Of a stretch of DNA of 41,945 nt, positions 1-6,620 are shown one piece after another (the stretch's first letter is position 1; each line of letters begins with the position of its first letter). The notes under the pieces are model-generated. The model was given only the letters and a program-made list of their open reading frames with translations. It did not search any database and was not told the origin of the DNA. The DNA comes from MedAcidi-G1 sp002294285 (GTDB taxonomy: Bacteria > Actinomycetota > Acidimicrobiia > Acidimicrobiales > MedAcidi-G1), in contig CAXEUY010000017.1 of NCBI GenBank assembly GCA_963999645.1, forward strand, positions 1-41,945, given 5' to 3'. A program made the position numbers and the translations under genes.

Positions 1-1
1 G

Positions 2-355
2 ATGGGTCCGATGATGGAGATGGGTGATGGTTTTATGCCTCCGATGATGGATGAGGGTTTTCAATTAGAAGACTTGGAAATACTCCTTGAAATTGGGGAA
101 ATTTTAAACGTCTTAGTTGAATCAATTGGAGATTTGCAAGATTTAGAAACCGTTAGTGATGAAATTGTTCAAGCAGATGATTTAACGGTAAACCTCATTA
201 AAGAGATGATTAAAGCAACTTTTGAAGAATTGATAAAAGAAGAATTTTCTGAACTTGTAGATCGGGTAGCAGAAGAAGCAGTAAATCAAATAATTGAAGG
301 TTTGAACAACGAAAATCTTGAACAGTTAACGGATGAGATAGTTACAACAAACTAA
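2..355 (+). CDS. Acidic protein of unknown function, probably the 3' end of a longer gene
   Basis: An open frame enters from the left window edge and stops at 355. The first ATG is at base 2, so the true start probably lies outside and the gene is likely cut. The visible 117 residues begin with a Met/Gly-rich stretch and continue as a strongly acidic, probably helical sequence rich in Glu, Leu and Ile with no Cys or His. I recognise no family. Acidic helical tails like this occur in many unrelated proteins, so no function is proposed. The following gene starts after a 68-bp gap with its own promoter-like box, so the two are probably separate transcription units. Confidence 0.5.
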   Translation: MGPMMEMGDGFMPPMMDEGFQLEDLEILLEIGEILNVLVESIGDLQDLETVSDEIVQADDLTVNLIKEMIKATFEELIKEEFSELVDRVAEEAVNQIIEGLNNENLEQLTDEIVTTN

Positions 356-411
356 CCCATTTCAAAACATTTTTATCTTGAAACTTTTTAAGTGCTGTTA
401 CTTGCTTTCTG

Positions 412-417
412 TACGCT
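412..417 (+). promoter_or_regulatory. Leaderless -10 box for nadE
   Basis: TACGCT ends exactly 6 nt before the nadE ATG and there is no Shine-Dalgarno sequence. This matches the actinobacterial leaderless layout (TANNNT, then transcription starting at the A of ATG). No convincing -35 is visible. Confidence 0.4.
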
Positions 418-423
418 TGTTAT

Positions 424-2100
424 ATGAGAAAAGTACGTTTGGCTATCGCCCAGATCAATCCTGTAGTAGGAGATTTGGAAGGTAATGTTGAACTGATCCG
501 CAGTCATATCGAAAAGGTTGAGCATTGCGATCTAGCAGTGTTTGGTGAAATGTCTTTGACTGGGTATCCACTTGAAGATTTGTTATTAAAACCAGGATTT
601 GTTGCAGATAATCTAGAAGCACTAAAAACTGTTGCTTCGATGTCTGGTAACTGTGTTTTGGCTATAGGTTATGCCGACTCAGATGATGACGGTGTTTATA
701 ACTCAGTAGCTATTTGCCAAAAGGGAGAAATAGTAGGACGTTATAGAAAACAAAATCTACCAAACGTTGAAGTTTTTGATGAAGTAAGAAATTTTTCATC
801 AGGTTCAGATGAGTTAAACCTTTTTTCTATAGGGGGAACAAAAATAGGTTTTGTGATTTGTGAAGACTTGTGGGTTGTAAATGGACCGGTCGACAAGCTT
901 GTTAATGGAGGAGCTGAAATAATTGTTGCAATTAATGGTTCTCCGTTTCATCAAGGAAAGCAACAAGAAAGAGAAGTTCTTGTAAATGAGATTGCACAGA
1001 AATCTAATGTTCCTGTTGCATATGTGAATTTAGTGGGGGGTCAAGATGAGCTTGTTTTCGATGGTGGTTCATTCATAACTAACTCACAAGGAGTAGTGAT
1101 TTCAAGGTCTCCGAGTTTTTACGAGTCGCTAGTGATATCAGATATTTTGGTTGATGATACGAAGGGAACCCAAAACTCTTTGTCGATAGTGGATGTTTCT
1201 CCGCCGAAAAGCCATGAAGGAAATCTTCAACCCCCAATTTCACCTGTTTTAGCAAATAACGAAGAACTTTATCTAGCTTTGGTTACAGCAACTAGAGATT
1301 ATGTTTTAAAAACTGGCTTTCAAAAAATATGTCTGGGTCTCTCTGGAGGTATCGATTCAGCTCTGGTAGCAACTATTGCTTCTGATTCGTTGGGACCCGA
1401 TAATGTGACTGCTGTAATGATGCCATCGCGCTATTCGAGTGATCACTCTTTAAAGGATGCTCAACAATTGGTTGAAAATTTAGGAATATCTTCAATTGTT
1501 TTTCCGATAAGCGAGATTCATTCGTCATTCTCGGAACAATGGATACTCAATCTTGATAAGGAGTTGAGCGGAGTAACGGATGAGAATTTGCAATCTAGGA
1601 TTCGTGGAGTTTTATTGATGGCATTCGCAAATGCTAACAACTGGCTGGTATTAACCACAGGAAACAAAAGCGAGGCGGCAGTTGGTTACTCGACTTTATA
1701 CGGTGACACAGCCGGCGCTTACGCAGTGATAAAAGACATTTATAAGACCAAGGTGTATGAATTAGCTCGTTGGCGAAATGAAGCTTCAGAAAATGAAATT
1801 ATTCCCACCTCAATTATTGATAAACCGCCATCTGCAGAGCTTCGACCGGATCAACGTGATGATCAAAGTTTGCCTCCTTATGATGTTCTAGATCCTCTTC
1901 TCGAGTCTTACATCGAAGGGGATCGGACCAGAATTGAATTGGTAGAAGATGGTTACGATTCAGAGATAGTTGAAGAGATTGTTAAATTAGTTGATAGGTC
2001 TGAATACAAGAGACGACAAAATCCCCCAGGAGTCAGAGTTACAAAAAAAGGTTTTGGTCGAGATCGACGTTTGCCGCTTGTAAACCGTTACAAAGGTTAA
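424..2100 (+). CDS. nadE: Glutamine-dependent NAD+ synthetase
   Basis: Makes NAD+ from deamido-NAD+ and ATP, taking ammonia from glutamine; the last step of NAD biosynthesis in the cytoplasm. The 558-residue protein has the two-domain glutamine-dependent layout. The N-terminal carbon-nitrogen hydrolase (glutaminase) domain shows the expected Glu42, Lys109 and Cys146 (in GFVICEDLW) triad. The C-terminal synthetase domain has the SGGIDS ATP-pyrophosphatase P-loop at 307-312, followed by TTGNKSE and the YKTKVYELA segment. The length is normal for the bacterial two-domain form. The ATG start has no ribosome binding site but a -10-like TACGCT 6 nt upstream. It stands alone between an unknown gene and the sigma factor gene. 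Confidence 0.96.
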   Translation: MRKVRLAIAQINPVVGDLEGNVELIRSHIEKVEHCDLAVFGEMSLTGYPLEDLLLKPGFVADNLEALKTVASMSGNCVLAIGYADSDDDGVYNSVAICQKGEIVGRYRKQNLPNVEVFDEVRNFSSGSDELNLFSIGGTKIGFVICEDLWVVNGPVDKLVNGGAEIIVAINGSPFHQGKQQEREVLVNEIAQKSNVPVAYVNLVGGQDELVFDGGSFITNSQGVVISRSPSFYESLVISDILVDDTKGTQNSLSIVDVSPPKSHEGNLQPPISPVLANNEELYLALVTATRDYVLKTGFQKICLGLSGGIDSALVATIASDSLGPDNVTAVMMPSRYSSDHSLKDAQQLVENLGISSIVFPISEIHSSFSEQWILNLDKELSGVTDENLQSRIRGVLLMAFANANNWLVLTTGNKSEAAVGYSTLYGDTAGAYAVIKDIYKTKVYELARWRNEASENEIIPTSIIDKPPSAELRPDQRDDQSLPPYDVLDPLLESYIEGDRTRIELVEDGYDSEIVEEIVKLVDRSEYKRRQNPPGVRVTKKGFGRDRRLPLVNRYKG

Positions 2101-2207
2101 AGTTTTCCTAAATTTTATAGAACCATTAAATTTTTGTTTGTTGTTTGCCAGAGCATCGATAAGGTGGCGCGCGAAAAGGTTGCATTAAATTTATTAGGGG
2201 ATTGCAC

Positions 2208-3146
2208 GTGGCTAAAGAAAGAGTCGATCGAGATGAGGAAGATTTAGTTCGACTTTACTTAACAGATATAGGCCAATATCCACTGCTAACCAAAGAAGGC
2301 GAAGTAGAACTAGCCAAAAAAATTGAAGAAGGTGTTAAAGCAGAAGCTGAGAAAGAGGCAAAAGGACCAAAATTGAGTCCAGCTGAACTCAGAAAATTAA
2401 AGGTAACAATCCGGCGTGGTTCAAAAGCAGAGCGGACTTTTGTTCAGTCCAATCTTAGGCTTGTAGTTTCTATCGCTAAAAAATATCAAGCTTCAGGCTT
2501 GCCTCTTTTAGATTTAATTCAAGAAGGTAATCTAGGTTTAATGCACGCTGTCGAGAAATTTGACTGGCGTAAAGGTTTTAAATTCTCCACTTATGCAACT
2601 TGGTGGATAAGACAGGCTATAACAAGAGGTATTGCTAATACGGGGCGAACTATTCGTTTGCCTGTTCACGCAGGAGATACCCTTGCTCGTCTTCAAAAGG
2701 CTCGTTCACGTCTCGAAATAAAATTCGGCAGACAAGCAACATTAGCGGAATTATCAGCTGAGGTTGAAATGCCAGAAGACAAAGTCACGGAAGCTCTTCG
2801 ATTTGCTGCTGAACCACTCTCCCTCAGCGAACCATTACGCGAAGACGGAGATGCCGAGTTGGGTGATGTAGTGGAGGATCGTTCAGCTGAATCACCATTT
2901 GAAACTGCAGCCACTGCACTTCTACCTGAAGAAATTTCTCGTCTTCTCTCTCCTTTAGATGAGAGAGAAAGAGAGATTTTAAAACTCCGTTTTGGTCTAG
3001 ATCGAGGTGAACCACGAACTCTTGAGGAAGTAGGAGAACATTTTGATCTAACTAGAGAGAGAATTCGCCAAATTGAAGCTCGTGCTATGTCCAAGTTGCG
3101 TCACCCAAGTAGCGACACAGGTGCTCGGGATCTTTTAGCTGTATAA
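2208..3146 (+). CDS. RNA polymerase sigma-70 factor, group 1/2 (SigA/SigB-like)
   Basis: Promoter-recognition subunit of RNA polymerase. About 312 residues contain region 1.2 (DLVRLYLTDIGQYPLL near residues 13-27), a full region 2 (about 76-150, with NLRLVVSIAKKY, the DLIQEGNLGL core-binding segment and the FSTYATWWIRQAI -10-recognition helix), region 3, and region 4 (about 250-300) with the LTRERIRQIEARA helix-turn-helix. The long N-terminal region 1.1 of some principal sigmas is absent. The frame extends to a TTG at 2202, but AGGGG at 2196-2200 lies 7 nt before the GTG at 2208, so the GTG is chosen. It could be the housekeeping sigma or a close group 2 paralogue; sequence alone does not decide. 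Confidence 0.93.
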   Translation: MAKERVDRDEEDLVRLYLTDIGQYPLLTKEGEVELAKKIEEGVKAEAEKEAKGPKLSPAELRKLKVTIRRGSKAERTFVQSNLRLVVSIAKKYQASGLPLLDLIQEGNLGLMHAVEKFDWRKGFKFSTYATWWIRQAITRGIANTGRTIRLPVHAGDTLARLQKARSRLEIKFGRQATLAELSAEVEMPEDKVTEALRFAAEPLSLSEPLREDGDAELGDVVEDRSAESPFETAATALLPEEISRLLSPLDEREREILKLRFGLDRGEPRTLEEVGEHFDLTRERIRQIEARAMSKLRHPSSDTGARDLLAV

Positions 3147-3154
3147 AAACAATT

Positions 3155-3250
3155 TGGCGGAGGTGGACGGGAATCGAACCCGCCGGACGGGGATCGCCCG
3201 TCCCACCCGCTTTGAAGGCGGGGGAGCCCACCAGGTACTCGGACACCTCC
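3155..3250 (-). tRNA. selC: Selenocysteine tRNA, anticodon TCA, with encoded CCA
   Basis: Read on the minus strand this is a 96-nt tRNA including an encoded 3' GCCA (discriminator G). The acceptor has seven Watson-Crick pairs, GGAGGTG with CACCTCC. The anticodon stem CCCGC/GCGGG closes the loop CTTCAAA, giving anticodon TCA at 3213-3215, which reads UGA. The long variable arm has a 7-bp stem (GGACGGG/CCCGTCC) with a 5-nt loop, and the T loop is TTCGATT. Length, anticodon and large variable arm are diagnostic of tRNA-Sec rather than tRNA-Ser. The eighth acceptor position looks like U·C, while the T stem extends to six pairs. It is convergent with the sigma factor gene. No selA, selB or selD is in the window. 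Confidence 0.93.
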
Positions 3251-3279
3251 ATAAATGACCGTATTGGATACGAGTCAAA

Positions 3280-3307
3280 ATACTATCCATTCACCGAAAA
3301 TAGTAAA
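3280..3307 (-). promoter_or_regulatory. Candidate promoter of the tRNA-Sec gene
   Basis: On the minus strand, TTTACT (3302-3307), a 16-nt spacer and TAGTAT (3280-3285) are positioned to start a transcript about 23 nt upstream of the tRNA 5' end. Each hexamer matches consensus at only 4 of 6 positions, so this is a weak proposal. Confidence 0.25.
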
Positions 3308-3351
3308 AACAATTTGATTCTTTGCGTATGTGATTAGCCTTCATACTCACG

Positions 3352-3357
3352 TATCAT
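3352..3357 (+). promoter_or_regulatory. Leaderless -10 box for the 24-residue microprotein
   Basis: TATCAT ends 6 nt before the ATG at 3364, the same spacing as at several other starts in the window. There is no Shine-Dalgarno sequence and only a weak -35. Confidence 0.4.
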
Positions 3358-3363
3358 TCTTTT

Positions 3364-3438
3364 ATGAAGAAGTTTTTGATGTTGTTGGCGCTAGGAGCAC
3401 TTATTTCAGTGGCGATTCGTAAAGTTCGTTCAATCTAA
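3364..3438 (+). CDS. Single-helix membrane microprotein, 24 residues
   Basis: An ATG-to-TAA frame of 24 codons encodes Met-Lys-Lys, then an uninterrupted hydrophobic stretch (FLMLLALGALISVAI, residues 4-18), then a basic tail RKVRSI. This is the outline of the DLW-39 type of actinobacterial microprotein (short KK-hydrophobic-RR peptides), although the acidic DLW tail is missing; that family resemblance is inference. A leaderless -10 box (TATCAT) sits 6 nt upstream. It is divergent from the tRNA-Sec gene and ends two bases before the convergent HAD hydrolase gene. Function unknown. Its shortness means coding status needs conservation or ribosome-profiling support. Confidence 0.5.
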   Translation: MKKFLMLLALGALISVAIRKVRSI

Positions 3439-3440
3439 TT

Positions 3441-4220
3441 TCAATTGATAGAACGAAACCGTTTAAATGTTTTAACGATCCCTGCACCTAAAAGAAAAGT
3501 TAGAATTGTGACAGCAATCCATCTACGGTTCAGAGGAATACGTTCTCCTAAAGCGATGGGTCTTACAAACTCTAAAATTGGCCAGTTTCTTTCTTCTGCT
3601 TCTTTTTTTAGTTCTCGATCTGGGTTTACAGCTACTGGATTACCTACCAACTCCAGCATCGGAATATCAGTTGAAGAATCTGAGTATGCCCAAGAGTTTT
3701 CAAGTGAGATATCTTTTTCTTCGGCTAAATCAATTATTGCCTCTGCTTTATTAGAGCCTGCAGCGTAAAATTCTACTTCTCCCGTATAGCGACCTTCAGA
3801 GTCGACAACTGGTGTGGTAGCGATAAAATCGTCGATGTTTAAATGTTCAGCCAATGGTTCAACAATCTCTGTAGGACTTGCAGAAATAAGTACGAGTAAG
3901 TGCCCTTTTTGTTTATGTTCTTCAATTAAGTCGATTGCATCATCGTAAACAATTGGTTCGATTACTTCAGTCAAATTATCTCTTACAAGTCTTCTCATCG
4001 CTTGTTGATTCAAACCTGTTGCCAGACGGAGCGCTGTTTTTCTTGCTTTCTCAAGACTTTCTTCATCAGCTCCAAAAAATTTGAACAATAAGTGACCCCA
4101 TGCAGTTCGTAATGCCATTGGGATACTTAAGTAGCCGGTTTTTCTTAAGGTAGGTGCATAGGCAATTAGTGAAGTCTTTGCAATTACTGTTTTATCTAAA
4201 TCAAAAAAAGCAGCTTCCAC
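3441..4220 (-). CDS. HAD-superfamily subfamily IB phosphatase with C-terminal membrane helix
   Basis: A haloacid-dehalogenase-fold hydrolase of the SerB-like IB group, which usually dephosphorylates small molecules or lipid intermediates. Motif I is DLDKT with nucleophile Asp7 and acid/base Asp9; motif II is the Ser113 in LISAS; Lys158 lies in GSNKAEAI; motif III is SDSSTD with Asp181 and Asp185. A helical cap lies between motifs I and II. Residues 234-249 form a likely membrane anchor followed by a basic tail (KTFKRFR), as in actinobacterial HAD-IB proteins associated with lipid metabolism. The GTG start is supported by a leaderless promoter (TAAGAT 6 nt upstream). The physiological substrate cannot be read from the sequence. 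Confidence 0.85.
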   Translation of the reverse strand: MEAAFFDLDKTVIAKTSLIAYAPTLRKTGYLSIPMALRTAWGHLLFKFFGADEESLEKARKTALRLATGLNQQAMRRLVRDNLTEVIEPIVYDDAIDLIEEHKQKGHLLVLISASPTEIVEPLAEHLNIDDFIATTPVVDSEGRYTGEVEFYAAGSNKAEAIIDLAEEKDISLENSWAYSDSSTDIPMLELVGNPVAVNPDRELKKEAEERNWPILEFVRPIALGERIPLNRRWIAVTILTFLLGAGIVKTFKRFRSIN

Positions 4221-4226
4221 GAAATA

Positions 4227-4255
4227 ATCTTAGATCCATTGCAAAGAATTTTGAA
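4227..4255 (-). promoter_or_regulatory. Leaderless promoter of the HAD hydrolase gene
   Basis: On the minus strand, TTCAAA (4250-4255), a 17-nt spacer and TAAGAT (4227-4232) end 6 nt before the GTG start at 4220. The hexamers closely resemble those upstream of icd (TTCAAA, TAAGGT). Confidence 0.5.
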
Positions 4256-4321
4256 GAGCGATACAGATAAAAGCGGTTAATGGGCTCTAGCGTGTTATAG
4301 GAAGTATTTTTTGGGAGAAAG

Positions 4322-4648
4322 ATGAATCTTGAAATTCACCGTTCTGAAACAGGGAAAAATGTTTTTCTTGATTTGATTGGGGATTTGGATATGGCCGGTG
4401 CCCCAGTACTTAGACAATCAGTAGTGCAAGAGGTTTCAAAAGGAAACAATTTCTTAGTTCTTGACCTTTCAGGTTTGACTTTTATAGATTCGGCGGGTCT
4501 TGGTGCAATCATTGGCGGGTTAAGACGTGTGCGTTCTCATGAAGGAGATTTACTTTTAGTAGGCCTTAATGACGAATTACAGAAGGTTTTTGAACTTTGT
4601 GAATTGGATCAAATTTTCAATATGAAACTTCGACGTGAGCTTAATTAG
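4322..4648 (+). CDS. STAS-domain anti-sigma factor antagonist (SpoIIAA/RsbV-like)
   Basis: A 108-residue single STAS domain. The phosphorylation site is Ser57 in the hallmark FIDSAGLG segment, preceded by the LVLDLSGL strand. In the partner-switching scheme of this family the unphosphorylated form binds an anti-sigma kinase and frees a sigma factor; phosphorylation of the serine by that kinase blocks it. The next gene encodes such a kinase-type protein 6 bp downstream, which supports the pairing. GGGAGAAAG directly before the ATG is a good ribosome binding site. No PP2C-type phosphatase and no SigB/SigF-type sigma gene is adjacent, so the regulated sigma is not identified here. Confidence 0.9.
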   Translation: MNLEIHRSETGKNVFLDLIGDLDMAGAPVLRQSVVQEVSKGNNFLVLDLSGLTFIDSAGLGAIIGGLRRVRSHEGDLLLVGLNDELQKVFELCELDQIFNMKLRRELN

Positions 4649-4666
4649 GAATATTTGGGGTTTAAG

Positions 4667-5104
4667 GTGACTCAAGAAATAGAGTTAAATATCCCAGTAA
4701 GAGTTGATTATGTTCAACTAGTACGAGCAGTCGTTGGTTCTTTAGCAGCTACAAATCCGGGTTTGAGTGCAGCACGTATTTCAGATTTACGTCTCGTAGT
4801 TTCAGAGGCTCTAACAAACGCGATTCGAGCACAGGAAAAGAACTCTGTAGCAGAACGCCTTACAATTTTGTGTAAATTAACTGATTCAGCAATTGAAGTT
4901 AAGGTTATGGACAAAGCAAAAGGTTTTGAAATTGACATGGTTCCAGATTTACCGCCTACGGAGAGTCCCGAACGTTTGGAACATGAAAGAGGTTTGGGCC
5001 TTACAATAATGCGCGAAATGTCAGATGGATTGGAAATTGAATCTAGCTCAGAAGGTACGGTAGTTCATATGACTATCAACAGTCAGAGTGGTAAAAATTC
5101 TTAA
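4667..5104 (+). CDS. Anti-sigma regulatory factor, HATPase (RsbW/SpoIIAB-like)
   Basis: A GHKL-type serine kinase/anti-sigma factor of about 145 residues. The N box reads LRLVVSEALTNAI (Glu and Asn for Mg-ATP), the G1 box has the Asp of VKVMDKAKGF, and the G2 box is ERGLGLTIM. In the family it sequesters a sigma factor and phosphorylates the STAS partner encoded just upstream, with which it forms a bicistron. The frame extends to a TTG at 4655. GGGG at 4657-4660 stands 6 nt before the GTG at 4667, and the family N-terminus fits, so GTG 4667 is preferred; TTG 4655 with AGGA 4 nt upstream remains possible. Confidence 0.86.
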   Translation: MTQEIELNIPVRVDYVQLVRAVVGSLAATNPGLSAARISDLRLVVSEALTNAIRAQEKNSVAERLTILCKLTDSAIEVKVMDKAKGFEIDMVPDLPPTESPERLEHERGLGLTIMREMSDGLEIESSSEGTVVHMTINSQSGKNS

Positions 5105-5186
5105 TTGCAAAGGCTGTAGTAAAATAGTTAATGCCAGTTTCTTAGGAAGTTGAATATCTGGCTAATTAAGTGAGTTTTGGAAAATT

Positions 5187-6572
5187 ATGGGCACTAAGAA
5201 AATTATTTCTGAAAATACATGGCTTGGTAGTAATCGACGGTTAGCCAAGACCATCGGACGTCCTGTTATGAGATTTTTAGGGATTGAAGCTTCGAGTGGT
5301 ATCCTTTTGGTTTTTGCTGCTTTGGTTGCTCTTATTTGGGCTAATTCTCCCTGGTCAGACAGTTATAACGAACTTTGGGGAACTGAGGTAAATATCTCCC
5401 TAGGAGACTCAATTTCTCTAGAGCACCATGGACATCCGCTTACATTAGGCCAGTTTGTAAATGATGTGTTAATGGTTCTCTTCTTTTTTGTTGTCGGACT
5501 AGAAATAAAGCGCGAGATGATTACAGGCCATCTAAAAAAATTCCGTGATGCTTTATTGCCAATGATTGCTGCAGTGGGGGGAATGGTTGTACCTGCGTTT
5601 ATTTTTTACGTGTTTAATTCTTCTGGAGAAGCTTCCGATGGATGGGGCATACCAATGGCGACAGATATCGCATTCGCAATTGGAGTGGTTTCTCTCCTAG
5701 GTAAAAGAGTTCCAAGTGCAATGAAAATTTTTCTTTTGACTCTTGCGATAGTTGATGACATAGGAGGGATACTTGTTATCGCCTTTTTTTACACTGAAGA
5801 GCTTGCTTCTGAATGGTTAATTGTTGCTGCAATATCAGTTTTTGGAGTCATCATTTTCAAAAAACTAAATGTTAGATATACGCCGGCATACATAGCCTTA
5901 GGAGTTATTCTCTGGTACTCACTTTTCGAATCTGGAGTTCATTCCACAATAGCAGGTGTCATAATGGGCCTTTTAGCTCCAGCTACAGCTCTTATTAGTG
6001 ATAAAAATGCTTTATCTGAAGCAGTTCAACCAGCTATGCAGGATCAGTCAGATTTTTCGGGATTTAGAAAAGCTACATTTCATCTGAATGCGTCAGTACC
6101 TGTCACTGAACGTTTTGAAAATTTACTTCATCCCCTTACTGGTTTCTTAATAGTTCCCATTTTTGCTCTAGCAAATGCTGGTGTAGAAATAAGCTTCGAT
6201 TCCTTGTCAGATGCCGCATCCTCGGGTGTGACCAGGGGAGTTTTATTTGGTTTAGTTTTTGGAAAAATAGCTGGCGTTACATTATTTACTTTTGTAGCAG
6301 TCAAATCAAAAATTTCAGAATTGCCTATAGGCTCGAATTTTCGTCATATTTTGGGTATTTCAGCTCTTTCAGGTATCGGGTTTACTGTTTCTATGTTTAT
6401 TACATCACTTGCTTATGACAATGTTCTTTTACAAGATGAATCAAAGATAGGAATTCTTGTAGCTTCGGTATTAGCTGCAATTGTGGGAGTATTCTTTCTA
6501 AGAAGTGTCAAAGTCGTTGACCAAGAGGTTAGTTTTCTTGAGGAAAATGAAGAAGTTGATCAATCTAATTAA
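5187..6572 (+). CDS. nhaA: Na+/H+ antiporter NhaA
   Basis: Electrogenic sodium/proton antiporter of the cytoplasmic membrane, used for sodium export and pH homeostasis. The 461-residue protein shows the NhaA signatures: FFFVVGLEIKRE near residues 99-110, ATDIAFAIG with Asp160, and the paired ion-binding aspartates Asp190-Asp191 in IVDDIGG. About 12 hydrophobic segments are visible, and the late helices carry SGIGFTVSMFI. The length is somewhat above the E. coli form because of N- and C-terminal extensions; the C-terminus is acidic. ATG at 5187 follows a GGA-containing weak ribosome binding site. A sodium antiporter fits a marine habitat, but this is only supportive. Confidence 0.95.
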   Translation: MGTKKIISENTWLGSNRRLAKTIGRPVMRFLGIEASSGILLVFAALVALIWANSPWSDSYNELWGTEVNISLGDSISLEHHGHPLTLGQFVNDVLMVLFFFVVGLEIKREMITGHLKKFRDALLPMIAAVGGMVVPAFIFYVFNSSGEASDGWGIPMATDIAFAIGVVSLLGKRVPSAMKIFLLTLAIVDDIGGILVIAFFYTEELASEWLIVAAISVFGVIIFKKLNVRYTPAYIALGVILWYSLFESGVHSTIAGVIMGLLAPATALISDKNALSEAVQPAMQDQSDFSGFRKATFHLNASVPVTERFENLLHPLTGFLIVPIFALANAGVEISFDSLSDAASSGVTRGVLFGLVFGKIAGVTLFTFVAVKSKISELPIGSNFRHILGISALSGIGFTVSMFITSLAYDNVLLQDESKIGILVASVLAAIVGVFFLRSVKVVDQEVSFLEENEEVDQSN

Positions 6573-6620
6573 CTGGAAGTACTTGACAACCAGTGTTTGA
6601 ATGTGAACAAAGTAGATGTC

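Noticed and set aside
2202..2207. TTG start for the sigma factor
   Set aside because: AGGGG at 2196-2200 would be only 1 nt from the TTG but is 7 nt from the GTG at 2208.
2693..3094. 133-codon minus-strand frame inside the sigma factor gene
   Set aside because: Ser/Arg-rich translation with no domain, lying wholly antisense to a well-identified gene; a codon-usage shadow. The same applies to the minus-strand frames within purH (19003-19443), folD (19948-20322) and topA (8302-8739).
3425..3470. Similarity between the C-terminal end of the HAD protein (FKRFRSIN) and the end of the microprotein (RKVRSI)
   Set aside because: The genes are convergent on opposite strands; short basic tails after a membrane helix are common and no nucleotide repeat was seen.
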